Shown here piece after piece: positions 23,735 to 34,601 of a DNA stretch of 64,000 nt. The translations under genes were made by a program, and so were the position numbers. The stretch is from assembly GCF_023159225.1 (NCBI RefSeq), contig NC_063173.1, forward strand, positions 5,896,352 through 5,960,351. The letters are read 5' to 3'. The notes below the pieces were generated by a model. The model saw nothing but the letters and a program-made list of their open reading frames with translations. It searched no databases and was not told where the DNA came from. Source of the DNA: Perognathus longimembris pacificus (lineage: Eukaryota > Chordata > Mammalia > Rodentia > Heteromyidae). Numbering within the stretch: position 1 is the first letter of the stretch; the number at the start of each line of letters is the position of its first letter.

Positions 23735-23826
23735 TCACCACTGGCAGTTCTGACCGCTGGAAATGTCTTTAGACAGTACCGATGTCCCCCAGATAGTAAA
23801 ATTGCTCCTGATTGAGAACCACTTCC
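23735..23826 (+). mobile_element. MER20-like fragment
   Basis: GGAAATGTCTTTAGACAGTA and CTCCTGATTGAGAACCACTT match the end of the same consensus as 30050-30218. Confidence 0.55.
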
Positions 23827-23829
23827 TAG

Positions 23830-25370
23830 AAGGAAAAGAAGAGGGAAGGTCCACCATCCAATAGAGGGGGCGCGATAGGAAAATGGACTCCCGTTGATTG
23901 AAAATATCTCCCGCAAGCTGTGCGCATAGTTGTACGCATTGCTCCATTTTAGGAAGGGAGGTGAAGTAGGGCAGTCTCGTCACACGCTGGTGGCCCGCTG
24001 GAATCCCCTCGGGGTTAGCTGGGGTCAAGCTCTCTCAAGTGATTAAGCCCTGAAGCAGACCCCATCCCTTTCCCGACCCACGCCCGGGGCCGGGAAGTCC
24101 GGTTCCCACGCCACCAGGAAGACAAGTGATTCATTCAAGGGACTGGGGGAGGCCTGGAAAATGACTTTCCGTCAGCTGCAGGGACAACAGGAGGAAGTCT
24201 AGTGTTCCTCTGGCCTAGCCAGGGCTGGCCGTGGCCCACGGAGGGCCTGGGCCGAGCTGGTCGGGTGGAGCGGTGAAGTCCAGAGCCAGGGTGCTGGCAG
24301 GTGCCTCTGCCTCCCCTCGGCTCCCACCAACACCTGCTGCTTGCTGCCAGTGTTAATAACAGGAGCAGCAGGGGGCTCCGCGTGAGAAGCAGGGCCGTCT
24401 GGATAATTGCCCCGGGGTCCAGGACCCGTGAGTCAATCACCCCGTGACCCGGGAGTTCCCACTCAGCCTGCTCACTTTATCACGCTCCCCTCCTGCGGCA
24501 CCGACATTGATTTCGTCTGGTTTATCGTCAACAGTGTTGATTTCATGCTTTTTTTTCCTGTCTAAGAGGTGAGACGTAGGGCCCTTGGGGAGACTCGTTC
24601 TCAGGTCGCCGAGACCACCCCAGGCGACGTGAGTAGGGAGATGTTGGGATCCGTGTACGCCCGGACAGTCAGTCAAGTTCTTTCTCCCCGGGGGCATCTG
24701 TACAAACTGTTCTCGTCACTGGGCGCCTTCTTTGCCCCTCTCCTACACCCGTTCTAATCTTCCTCATCTGGTCTTAGATGCCACACTGTAGGAAGCGTCT
24801 GTGAATCCGTCCCTCCCAACCTGCCATAGAAGCCACTCTACATGACTACATGCTACATGCTACATGACTACATTACTACATGCTACATGACTACACGACT
24901 CCATGCCACATGACTACACGACTCCATGCCACATGACGGACGCTAATTTGCTGTTGCAGTCACTTGTCTTCTTGTCCATCCTATCTTTCACACTGACTTT
25001 GGTGAAAGCACGAAGTAGCCCACATCTGTACCAGGTCAATAAAAATTAATAACTAGATAAAGACATGTGTGAATTCTGCCCTCCATTTAAAGCCTGGTTT
25101 CCAGATTTAGCTCAGTCAAGACATCCACTTACACGCCAAACACCCCTCACCAGAGAGAGCAGCCGTGAACGTTTCCAGTGGGAAACGGCCTCCACCAACG
25201 GCCACGTCCTCAGCCCCTACCACTGCCAACCGCGTCTCCTTCTTCCGCCTCATCCATTTCTACACGTGCATCCCTGGGAAATTCTCCCATCCTAATTTGA
25301 ATAATCACTTCAACTCCACAATTGACGTAAAAAGCACAAATATCCCTTGTCTGCCTTGGTTAAACTGTTC
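23830..25370. other. Unique intergenic DNA with GC-rich segment, no gene seen
   Basis: 24060-24460 is GC-rich; the tandem repeat 24838-24938 lies here. No coding signature. Confidence 0.5.
24838..24938. repeat. Degenerate CTACATGA minisatellite
   Basis: Irregular tandem CTACATGA / CTACATG units passing into two 26-bp units with CACGACTCCATGCCACATGA. Confidence 0.85.
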
Positions 25371-25374
25371 ATGA

Positions 25375-25577
25375 GGGGCTGGGGATATGGCCTAGTGGGA
25401 GGAGTACTTGCCTTGTATACATGAGGCCCTGGGTTCGATTCCCCAGCACCACATATACAGAAAACGGCCAGAAGTGGCACTGTGGCTCAAGTGGCAGAGT
25501 GCTAGCCTTGAGCAAAAAGAAGCCAGGGACAGTGCTCAGGCCCTGAGTTCAAGGCCCAGGACTGGCCAAAAAAAAAA
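25375..25577 (+). repeat. IDL-Geo SINE
   Basis: Complete dimer of the GAGCAAAAAGAAGCC variant; target duplication AAACTGTTCATGA / AAACTGTTTATGA. Confidence 0.9.
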
Positions 25578-25740
25578 AAACTGTTTATGACCTGAGCTAA
25601 GGTATGTACATACATCCATTCTGATTTTCTCTTGCAAAGATGAGTTCTTCATATCTTAAAGCCCATCCAGAATCAAAGGTTTCTGATTCTAAAACCTGAA
25701 ACATCTTTTTAAATTCTGCACCAAAAAAGTGACAACAGCA

Positions 25741-25944
25741 GGGCTGGGAATGTGGCTTGGTGGTAGAGTGCTTGCCTAGCGTGCAGGAAGCCCTGGGTTC
25801 GATTCCTCAGCACCACATATATAGAAAAAGCTGGAAGCGGTGCTGTGGCTCACGTGGTAGAGTGCTAGGCTTCTGTAAAGGAAGCCACAGACAGTGCTCA
25901 GGCCCTGAGTTCAAGCCCCAGGACTGGCATAAATAAAATAAAAT
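25741..25944 (+). repeat. IDL-Geo SINE, older variant
   Basis: Complete dimer with CTTGGTGGTAGAGTGC in the left arm; target duplication AAAAAGTGACAACAG. Confidence 0.88.
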
Positions 25945-26339
25945 AAAAAGTGACAACAGACTCCACTTTGCTTCAAAGCCTTTTGACAAACAGGATATGA
26001 ACAAGGTGATTAATTTGATCTACTTTAAGTGACCTACTTTTTTCCACAAAGTTGAAAGAGTGGAGTTCATGATCAGACCCAGGTTCCTTTCCACCTGCTC
26101 CATTCAGCCGCTAACCATACACTGCTCATCTGGTCAATGTGCTTTTTCCTACACTGTTCTTTTTTAACCCTTTTCTCCTGCATTTCTGTCACGCTTTCAA
26201 GTCTACATTAGGCCTCACCTCTGGCACCTTCCGTTAGAATGTCTTGGGATGCAGCACCGGATCAACTTCAAGTTTACCCTTGAATCTAAGCAGACCCAGA
26301 ACTCTTGGTCCACCACTTAAGTACTTGTGTCTACTTATT

Positions 26340-26452
26340 GTGGGAAAGGGTCTTACCTGAGCTGACTGAACTTCATCTATCTGTAAAATGGCATGATAAT
26401 AGATCCTTTCTGCCATGGGTATGGGGATTCAATGAGGTTACTCGGGTAGAAG
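26340..26452 (+). repeat. MIR fragment
   Basis: CATCTATCTGTAAAATGGC, ATAATAGATCC and GGATTCAATGAGGTTAC closely follow the MIR consensus. Confidence 0.75.
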
Positions 26453-26454
26453 GA

Positions 26455-27000
26455 CTGGCCAGGTACAATGGTTCATACCCATAATCCCAAGTACTTGGGA
26501 AGTCAACATTGGTATTGCATGGGGCTGGGGATATGGCCTAGTGACAAGAGTGCTTGCCTCGTGTACATGAAGCCCTGGGTTCAATTCCCCAGCACCACAT
26601 ATATAGAAAACGGCCAGAAGTGGCACTGTGGCTCAAGTGGCAGAGTGCTAGCCTTGAGCAAAAGGAAGCCAGGGACAGTGCTCAGGCCCTGAGTCCAAGG
26701 CCCAGGACTGACTGGCAAAAAAAAAAACCATTGTTATTGCAGCTGGAGTCTAGTCCAGGCAAAAAGTCAGTGAGACCTCGTCTCAATCAGCAAAGTGGGC
26801 ATGGTACAGCAACATCTGTGGTCCCATGTACACAGGCAATCATAGACAGAAGGGATGAAGTCGGGGCAAAAATAAAAAATGCAAGATCCTACCTGGAAAA
26901 ATAAAAAACTAAAGCACAAAGGACTGAGGATGTGGCTAAAGTGATAAAGTATACGCTCAGCAAGTGTGCAGCCCTAAGTTCAAACCCCAATACCATACCA
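26455..27000 (+). repeat. B1-ID composite SINE split by IDL-Geo
   Basis: B1-like arms (GGTACAATGGTTCATACCCA; GTGGGCATGGTACAGCAACA) followed by an ID-like 3' arm (GACTGAGGATGTGGCTAAAG). Confidence 0.6.
26520..26727 (+). repeat. IDL-Geo SINE inserted into a B1/ID composite
   Basis: Complete dimer; target duplication CATTGGTATTGCA / CATTGTTATTGCA. It splits the older SINE spanning 26455-27000. Confidence 0.88.
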
Positions 27001-27109
27001 CCACCCCCCAAAGTACAGCATTTGGCTAGTTAAGTCTCAACTTTAGGCCCATTGTAAGTCTTAGTTATTATTTTAATTTAAAATGCCAAGTTACAACTAC
27101 CCTGTATGT

Positions 27110-27290
27110 GTTGGCAGCGGGGCTTGAACTCAGGGTATGGGCATTGTTCCTTTGCTCCATTTCAGGATATTTGGTAGTTAACTGAAAAGTCACTTAGACT
27201 TCCTACGCAGACTGGCTTTGAACAGAGATCCTCAAACATCGGCTTCCTGAGTCGTTAGGATTATATGCATAAGCCACCAGTGCCCAGCTG
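27110..27290 (-). repeat. 7SL-Geo SINE, minus strand, partial
   Basis: GGGGCTTGAACTCAGGG start, most of reverse Geo deleted, then the reverse 7SL-like arm. Confidence 0.7.
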
Positions 27291-27474
27291 TCCTGTGAAT
27301 TTTTCAAGATACATTTTATGCCTCCGCCTCCCTATAAGAGTATGACCTTATAGGCCAAAGTTTTTTCAATATCCGAGCCAGCCTACTTCCCATGATGTGA
27401 GTAATCAGCAAAGGCTTTATTGAGTTCAGTTACATACCTGTTAGAGTATTCTTCAATGAACAAGAATTAAAGGT

Positions 27475-27620
27475 TTTATTTTATTTTTTAGTATCTCCAA
27501 GTAGTTCTACAAAGGGGTTTCAATTCAACATGTCCATTTATGAGTATACTCCATCTAAAACCTATGTGTACAATATATTATGTGGTAACATTGGAGATGA
27601 ACCCGTTTCCCTCTCCTTTC
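27475..27620 (-). repeat. Diverged L1 3'-end, minus orientation
   Basis: TTTTATTTTATTTTTTAGTA, then CTACAAAGGGGTTTCAATTC; similar to 50595-50720. Confidence 0.4.
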
Positions 27621-27796
27621 CATGGTGTGTGTGTGACAGGTCTTTTTATCTCCAGTTCACAAATGAGAGGACAGATATCCCAAAGGCTTAATTTTGGCCC
27701 CAAATCCTAGAAGAAGTTGCTGGCCTCAAATTGAATTACTTTTCTCCCTTCTCACATGTTGCTGACCCCTCAAAAGTCACTCTTCTAGCTCAGGTG

Positions 27797-27798
<2 letters not shown>

Positions 27799-27842
<44 letters not shown>
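27799..27842. repeat. (TG)n microsatellite
   Basis: About 40 bp of TG ending in GCGCGC. Confidence 0.95.
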
Positions 27843-27843
<1 letters not shown>

Positions 27844-28080
27844 CTGCTCCTAGGGCTTGAACTCAGGGCCTGGGCACTGTCCTTGAGGCTCTTTTGCTGA
27901 ATAGACTAGTCCCCTACCACTGAAGCCACAGCTCCACTTCTGACATTTTATGAATCATTCATTTATTGAAGATAAGGGTCTCGCAAACGTTTCCTGCCCT
28001 GGCTGACTTTGCACTTCAACCCTCAGATCTCAGCCTCCGGAGTAGTTAGGATTACCCGCCGGAGCCCTCGGCACTCAACT
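27843..28080 (-). repeat. 7SL-Geo SINE, minus strand
   Basis: Reverse Geo and reverse 7SL-like arm (CCTCAGATCTCAGCCTCCGG); the TG microsatellite lies at its tail. Confidence 0.8.
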
Positions 28081-28332
28081 GCAGGTGTCACGTTTAGAGA
28101 TCTGCAATTGCTCTGTGGCCCAGCAAGAGGAAACGGGGCTCCCGTCCCTAGGGCGACCGCACCCGCGCAGTGGGAGGAGAGGCCGCTTTCCGGCCAGGGC
28201 CTCGGGTGCCTCCCTCCAGGCTTTGCCTGAGCTTTTGTAGGCTGAGAAGGTGAAGCCTAAGTGTATCAAAAGCTGCACACAGCCTCTACCTCTGGAAATG
28301 GGCATTTGCTAGAAGAAAGCGCAGGCCAGTGG

Positions 28333-28550
28333 CTTCTCAGAGCATTGTTCAGCCACATTAGAGAAAGGATTAAGCAGATACATTCAGCTATTCTTTAAGC
28401 TTTGAATGCGCCTCTCACTCCCTCTCAGATAATCACATTAGTTTTGTCATTAAAAGATTCCTTTTATAGAAAGCACCTAACCCACTAAAAACCACCCAGA
28501 GAGGTTGCATACATTATCACGCGCCAAGACAAACAAAAGGGGACTTCCCC
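28333..28550. repeat. Duplicated unclassified sequence, copy A
   Basis: Shares about 180 aligned bases with 47793-48035. Perfectly matching blocks include 37 bp from 28354 (CCACATTAGAGAAAGG...) and 30 bp from 28428 (AGATAATCACATTAG...). It is not a SINE, LTR or L1 that I recognise. It contains homeodomain-like TAATC/ATTAG/GGATTA motifs and no A tail or clear target duplication. Confidence 0.8.
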
Positions 28551-28784
28551 CCCCCATTCCACATCTCAGTTTTCCTTACTCTTCACACAGGATTGGGAAA
28601 TCAAGGTAGAAGCGATTTTGTGAATGGGCTGAGTCTGGAAGCCGCTTTCGCCTCCTCCCCTCTACTTCTGCAACCCCGCGGCCAGCCGAACCCCCAAGGT
28701 ACACCTGAAGATAGCAGGTCAGAGAGCAATTCGAAACAGGTGTGCTTGCCTTTCTGCCAGAGGAGGTTACATTTGGATGTAAGG

Positions 28785-28910
28785 AAAAGCAGAAAAGCAT
28801 GGGATTTGGACTCAGACAACTGGCACTTACTTGATCTGGGGTCATGATTGGGGCTGGAAGGGAGTCACTTTGTTTCTCTTGACCTCGGGGTCCTGCTTGT
28901 TAGAATGGAG
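28785..28910 (+). repeat. MIR fragment
   Basis: AAAGCATGGGATTTGGACTC, GGCACTTACTTGATCTGGGG and TAGAATGGAGACC follow the MIR core. Confidence 0.7.
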
Positions 28911-29307
28911 ACCCCCATCTCTCTTTGAGTCTGCCCTCGTTGTTGTGGGACTCCAAGGAGGAATGGCAGGCAGAAGGGTTTTGAAGTCTTAAGAGTCTAT
29001 AGAGGTTTACAGCCAAGCATTCAAGAAGAGATTCCTGCCACCCGCAGTAGTGAAGATGGAACCCAGCGTGACTCCCACACGGTCGACCAGTGCTCCGCGA
29101 TGGAGCTAAGCCTCCTGCTCTGGTCCCCTTTTCATCATCCCGCGATCATGGATGTGTTTCCTTTGGTTTTGTTTTCAGGTACCATGATTAGCATGGCACC
29201 CAGTGAGTGGCAACCCACCATTTGTCTTAACGAACGGTGTTTTTACTACTGCCTTTTAACCCAGTTCTGAACCATCCCTCAAGTCCAAATGCAAACGTTA
29301 CAAAAGC

Positions 29308-29515
29308 CTGCTTTGGTTGGAGCCTGTAATCCTAGCCTCTAAAGAGGTTGAGCTCTGAGGATCACAGTTGGAAGCCAGCCCAGGGAGGAAAGTCCCTGAA
29401 ACTGTTCTCTCCAATTAAACACCAAAATGGCTAGATGTGGAGCTGTGGTTCAAATGGTAGAGCACTAGCCTTAAGCAGAAACAGCTCAGAGACAGCGCCC
29501 TAGCCCTGAGTGCCC
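29308..29515 (+). repeat. 7SL-Geo SINE
   Basis: GGAGCCTGTAATCCTAGCCT left arm and GGTAGAGCACTAGCCTTAAG in Geo. Confidence 0.78.
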
Positions 29516-30049
29516 AGACCTTCCTTGAAGGGGGGAGGGGTGTCTTCCTAGGACCTTCGGGATGAATTCATCACTATTGCCTACATTATGTTCCACGGTT
29601 TCCTGAATGCAATACAAACTCTGAGCCCAAGATTAATCACTTACCTGGCATTGTGGCCATCTTTTTTCTTTACCCTTCAGTTCCTCAAGAACACTGGGCT
29701 TCTTCTTTGACCACTTACTTCTTATTGCTGTTCACCATAAATTTGTCAAATGAATGTCTGAATCAACAGATCCTAAGTGGACAAACAATCCAAAGTTTTG
29801 TTGTTACTTCACCCAGGAAAGAGGAAGTAACTTAAAAATCTCGGTCATCAAAGTAATGGTCATTGAAATTTAGAGCAGGTGTCTGCACTAAACATTCCTT
29901 GTGCTATTGTGCTATTTAAAGGACTGGTGGCGGCTATTGAATGAGGTGAATTAACAGCTTTGCGTCTCCCCTGCAGGGTGAAAAACTTAGGGACAGGTTC
30001 TAAAATCTGGCTGCAGAAGGCTTGGTTTAGCATCCACGCCGTGGGAGGC

Positions 30050-30218
30050 CAGGCCATTCTTTGTTCTGGGGGTGACATAGACATTGCTGGACGACATCCC
30101 TGGTTTGTATTAGGAATCGCGATGGCCCAGTCCCAAACCAGCTGTGACAACAAAAATCAATTCCAACATTGCCAGGTGTCCCCTGGGGGCAAAATTGAGG
30201 ACCACTGGCTTAAACCTA
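30050..30218 (+). mobile_element. MER20-like hAT DNA transposon relic
   Basis: CATTCTTTGTTCTGGGGGTG, CATTGCTGGACGACATCCC and TGTCCCCTGGGGGCAAAATT followed by GAGGACCACTGG match the MER20 consensus closely. Confidence 0.7.
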
Positions 30219-31291
30219 CTGAGCACACTTATATGAAATAGAAAAAAAAAATGGTAGCACTCTAAGTTCCTTAAAGACATAGCAGATGGGTATGTATTCC
30301 TGGTTTGTATTGTACGTTCTGTTTTGAAGGCAGGTAGACTGACAATGAACTGAACTCATCATACCATTGGAAATGTCTTCCATCAAGTGCAAGGAAGATT
30401 TCTGAAGTGGGAAATACTCTGATAACCTTTGATGAATGGAAATCCCCTGTGAAGCTCTCCTGCGTCTCCCACTTTTCTAAACTTATTTTAAAGTGCTTCT
30501 TGTGTGCCTTCAGTGACGTCACTCTGCCTATCACCGTAGCACAGTTCCACCAAGAGTTTAGTATCTTGCTGGTTTTCTCCAACTTGCATTTATTTGGCTC
30601 TATGTGTCTACGTTTAGAAACTACAAAACAAAGCAAAGCAATTAAACTGTTCCTCTGAAGCCACAGAGGAAGTTTGGTAAGACCTCTGTGTGGTGGAAAC
30701 TCCTGGATCGGCCTCAGTTCTTCCGCCACGTGGCTGACGAGCTGGGACCAGGCCCCTAGTTCTCTTGTGTACCAAGCAGTGCAATTTCCATTCAGTGTCT
30801 GACCTCATTCCATCCCCTACCACTATCTGACTATCTATAAAGGCATTGAAACTAGCCCCAAACCATTTAACTAGCTACGTTTTGTCTGAGAATATTCCGA
30901 CACTGTAAAATCAACTTCTAGGTGAAGCATGATCAAATGTATGTCTGTGGTACAGTTCATTAGTTCATTGTATAATGGGTATTGTAAGGATAAACACAGT
31001 GAAACTTATGTCTCATTCGTTATACCACATTTTCCCCTTTCTGAGGCTCTTCCATGGAGCTCTTGTTTAGGTTTCTCCATTGATTGGTACGATTTTATCT
31101 TGTGTACAGTATTAACTGTGAACTCATTTGTCAGGAAATACGTAGAGTTCCACGGGCGGTGCTTTGCAATAGGTGTTCCACAGAGTACAAGTTCCTCAAG
31201 TGTGGCATGAAAAACTGAACTAGATCAAGTAAGATGGAAAAGTATCGCATTCTTGCTGACTCACGATGCATGTATTAAAAATATGACTCTG

Positions 31292-31499
31292 GGGCTGGGG
31301 ATATAGCCTAGTGGCAAGAGTGCCTGCCTCGGATACACGAGGCCCTAGGTTCGATTCCCCAGCACCACATATACAGAAAACGGCCAGAAGCGGCGCTGTG
31401 GCTCAAGTGGCAGAGTGCTAGCCTTGAGCGGGAAGAAGCCAGGGACAGTGCTCAGGCCCTGAGTCCAAGGCCCAGGACTGGCAAAAAAAAAAAAAAAAA
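31292..31499 (+). repeat. IDL-Geo SINE, young subfamily
   Basis: Complete dimer; target duplication AAATATGACTCT on both sides, 30-40 bp before the solo LTR. Confidence 0.9.
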
Positions 31500-31537
31500 A
31501 ATATGACTCTGATCATATAAAATAATATTATCAGAGT

Positions 31538-31856
31538 TGTTAGGTCCTCTCCCTGAGGGCTACATGCAGATGCCCCCACCTCATTAAGTCTCCACCCAGT
31601 TACCTGGGTAACCAGCAGACCTGGAGGCAGTTACCTCCCCTTTCCCTGAGGTCACCTCCTAATCCACCTGGCCACACCCTTTGCCCCTGCCCTAAATAAA
31701 GCAGGGCTGGGTGAGGGTCTCTCTCTCTCTCTCTTCCTTCTCTCCGGCCATGGATCATCTTGGCCACAGGCCAGCAGTTCGGTAATAAACGTTCTCTCCT
31801 GCCTGAATACCGCATGGCGTTCTCTTTTACCGGCTACCTACTTTAAAAACCTAACA
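31538..31856 (+). mobile_element. Solitary LTR of an endogenous retrovirus, with intact target duplication
   Basis: 319 bp, starts TGTTAGG and ends CCTAACA, flanked on both sides by the direct repeat AGAGT (31533-31537 and 31857-31861). AATAAA motifs lie near 31694 and 31784, after a TATA-poor leader with a CT run. No internal retroviral genes are present, so it is a solo LTR. The 5-bp duplication fits ERVL/MaLR-type integration. The family name is not determined. Confidence 0.85.
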
Positions 31857-31861
31857 AGAGT

Positions 31862-32394
31862 GAGCTCCAGGAATTAGAAAGAGAGGAGGGTTTTGTTGTT
31901 TTTCTTCTTGTCTTGTGTGTCCATTTATCTGTCTTTGGGAAGGAAAGCGGAGGCACAGAAATGGAGGGACAAAGTGTGAACAACTGCAGTAGTGTACCCA
32001 GTAGGCACTCACTATGTTGAAAATGAACTCTACAGGGCTGGGGCTATAGCCTAGTGGCAAGAGTGCCTGCCTCGGATATACGAGGCCCTAGGTTCGATTC
32101 CCCAGCACCACATATACAGAAAACGGCCAGAAGCGGCGCTGTGGCTCAAGTGGCAGAGTGCTAGCCTTGAGCGGGAAGAAGCCAGGGACAGTGCTCAGGC
32201 CCTGAGTCCAAGGCCCAGGACTGGCCAAAAAAAAAAAGAAAATGAACTCTACAACTTGTGGGCGGGAATGGAAGGGAAAAACCGAGAGAGCGAGGGAAGG
32301 GATAATATTGTTCAAACCAAAATGTCCTCATTACCTGACTTATGTAACTCTAATTCCTTTGTATATCACCTTTATAACAACAATAAAAATAAAC
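31862..32394 (+). repeat. L1 3'-end repeat, split by an IDL-Geo SINE
   Basis: Sense-strand L1 3'-UTR type sequence: T-rich start, purine tract (GGAATGGAAGGG), then the common end CTTATGTAACTCTAATTCC and an A-rich AATAAA tail. It is related to the copies at 11355-11635 and 23030-23345. The SINE at 32036-32239 sits inside it. Confidence 0.7.
32036..32239 (+). repeat. IDL-Geo SINE nested in an L1 3' end
   Basis: Complete young-type dimer; target duplication GAAAATGAACTCTACA inside the L1 repeat 31862-32394. Confidence 0.9.
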
Positions 32395-32395
32395 C

Positions 32396-33189
32396 GATTC
32401 TGCACTTAATTAACCTCACTTTTCATCCTAATACCACCTTTTCATGGAGTATCTACTAACTTCTGATCTTACTAGCATTCCATGAACCCACTTGATAAAT
32501 GTGGCTTGTATTTTACATTCCTAACTCCATTCGTTCATCTTTATCCCTTTTAAATGTCTTCTATTCCCTGGTGCAATGTCTTCTGTCTATCCTTTCTTGC
32601 CTGTGGCTGGCACTCTTCCCCTAGAGCCACACATCCAGGATGGCATTTTGGAGGTGGAGTCTCACAAATTTTTCTGACCCAACTAACTTTGAACCATGTT
32701 CTCCAGACTCCTTAGTAGCTAAGCGCAGGCTTAGGCGCCAGTGCCCAGTGAGAGTTACCTTCTTGACTGCCACTTGGGACAGTCACAGTGCATAGTAACA
32801 AATAACAAAAGGACTTTGTTTATCCCCACCTTTGCCAAACATGCTCAACTATAGCTCTTTCTACTGTCTAACTTACTCACACTTTGCCAGGACACCTGTG
32901 TTCCAAGAAATACTGTGTGGGGAATAAACATGTGACCGAGCTGCCTTAACTGTTCCCTTCCAATTCCTAACCACACGAGGACAGTGGACTTGTGAGGGAC
33001 TGAAGGCATCGCCTAGGAAATCATCTGGGCCTTGTGTAAGAAGACAAGAGGAAGCAGAGATGATGGAGCAACCCACCAAAAGTGAAGGCTTGGGAAGGGC
33101 TCCCACACCACAATCAGGCAGGACAACAGGAGCAAGGGAAACGGGAGGGTATGCTCTGTCTAAAGAAATTCACATTCAGAATCCTCTCA
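32396..33189. other. No gene seen
   Basis: Unique DNA apart from a degraded SINE at 32595. Confidence 0.5.
32595..32745 (-). repeat. 7SL-Geo SINE, minus strand, degraded
   Basis: GGCTGGCACTCTTCCCCTAGA, then AACTTTGAACCATGTTCTCC; heavily diverged. Confidence 0.5.
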
Positions 33190-33350
33190 AGTACTGGTTC
33201 TCACAGTGAGTTCCTCTAGCATCACCTGGGAATGGTTTAGAAATTCAGCTTCTTCTCTGAGACACACTAGAAACCCTGGGGTAGGGCTGTGTACCGCTAC
33301 GATCCATGGGCTGGTGATTAGTGAATTTGTTCTGGTGAAAGCCACACATG
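33190..33350 (+). mobile_element. MER5-like hAT DNA transposon relic
   Basis: TACTGGTTCTCACAGTGAG and AGCATCACCTGGGAATGGTT, then AGAAATTCAGCTTCT, the usual MER5 order. Confidence 0.6.
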
Positions 33351-33427
33351 GAACTGAGTGGTTTTGATTTGCTGACTTTCTACTGGAATCTGAACCTTGC
33401 ATGGTTGCAATAAACTCCCTTTGTTCG

Positions 33428-33627
33428 GCTGGGAATATGGCCTAGCGGTAAAGTGCTCACCTTGTATACATAAAGCCCTGGGTTAGACTCCTCAGCACCA
33501 CATATATAGAAAAAGCCAGAAGTGGCGCTGTGGCTCAGGTGGCAGAGTGCTAGTCTTGAACAAAAAGAAGCCAGGGACAGTGCTCAGGCCCTGAGTTCAA
33601 GCCCAGGACTGGCAAAAAAAAAAAAAA
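33428..33627 (+). repeat. IDL-Geo SINE, older variant
   Basis: Dimer with CTAGCGGTAAAGTGC in the left arm and an A tail. Target duplication not clear. Confidence 0.85.
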
Positions 33628-33675
33628 TCACATTCCAGTAGTCTGATCTAAAACAATGAAAATAGTGACCCAAAC

Positions 33676-34095
33676 TGGGCACTCAAAATTATTTTGTCTA
33701 GGGCTGGGGATATAGCCTAGTGGCAAGAGTGCCTGCCTCGGATACATGAGGCCCTAGGTTCGATTCCCCAGCACCACATATACAGAAAACGGCCAGAAGC
33801 GGCGCTGTGGCTCAGGTGGCAGAGTGCTAGCCTTGAGCGGGAAGAAGCCAGGGACAGTGCTCAGGCCCTGAGTTCAAGGCCCAGGACTGGCCAAAAAAAA
33901 AATTATTTTGTCTAGCCATTCAGGAGGCTGAGATCTGAGGATCATGATTTGAAGACAGCCCAGGGAGAAAAATCACTTTTATCTCTATGAACCAGCAAAA
34001 GCTGAAAGTGGTCATGTAGCTCAAGTGGCAGAGTGCTGATTTACTAAAAAGCTGGGCGTCCTCACCGGAGTTCAAGACCCAATACTGGCACAAGA
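33676..34095 (+). repeat. 7SL-Geo SINE split by IDL-Geo
   Basis: CCATTCAGGAGGCTGAGATC left arm resumes after the nested SINE 33701-33897; Geo half AGCTCAAGTGGCAGAGTGCT. Confidence 0.75.
33701..33897 (+). repeat. IDL-Geo SINE nested in a 7SL-Geo SINE
   Basis: Young-type dimer with target duplication AAAATTATTTTGTCTA, splitting the older element 33676-34095. Confidence 0.9.
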
Positions 34096-34595
34096 AAGGA
34101 AGGGAGGGAGGGAGGGAGGGAAAGAAAACAGTGACCAAGTGCTTTGATGGGCAGTTCTTTACAATGAGAACAGAAGGCTTCCAGAATAAGATCGATTTTC
34201 CTGTATTAACCAAGGTGTCAGACAAAGTACCAGAAACAGTCACCTACTAAGAGAGTTCACAGTGTCTAATGCTAGAGAGCATGAGCTGCTACAATTTTTT
34301 TTAATGCTGTTGAAATGACTGGGCTCAGGCTATTTTTTTTTTTTTTAAGCAGGAACTGTTGTTCCCAAGGAGAGGGAAGCAAAGGAAACTATGCAAAGCT
34401 GGGAGGAACATAAAAAGAAACTAGGAGGAAGAAATCTTTCAACGAGAGTAGAAACTGTTAAGTCTTTCTCTGTGTCCCTGAAAGGTTTGGATCCAACCCT
34501 ATTTGTTATCTTAGAAAAGCTCCTCTGAAGAAAGGTCTCAGTGTCAGAGCTGCTTGAAAGAAGCCAACCCCTTGGAACTAGGAACGGCTCAGCCA

Positions 34596-34601
34596 TTTAT
34601 T
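34596..34601 (-). terminator. Candidate PRCP polyadenylation signal AATAAA
   Basis: First AATAAA downstream of the PRCP stop codon on the minus strand. It is followed within 30-40 nt by a G/T-rich stretch (GGGGTTGGCTT), a plausible downstream element. No transcript evidence is available. Confidence 0.45.

Larger units (their letters stand above)
28911..31291. other. Mostly unique intergenic DNA, no gene seen
   Basis: Holds the SINE 29308-29515 and the MER20 relic 30050-30218. A 152-codon open frame at 30271-30729 minus has no recognisable family. Confidence 0.5.

Noticed and set aside
30271..30729. 152-codon minus-strand open frame as a gene
   Set aside because: No family resemblance, no start context or splice support, and ordinary base composition; consistent with chance.
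31538..31856. Full endogenous retrovirus
   Set aside because: Only one LTR is present between the AGAGT duplications; no internal region.
1..34595. FAM181B, the gene expected beyond the PRCP 3' end in human
   Set aside because: No long open frame here resembles its single coding exon; it probably lies outside the window.
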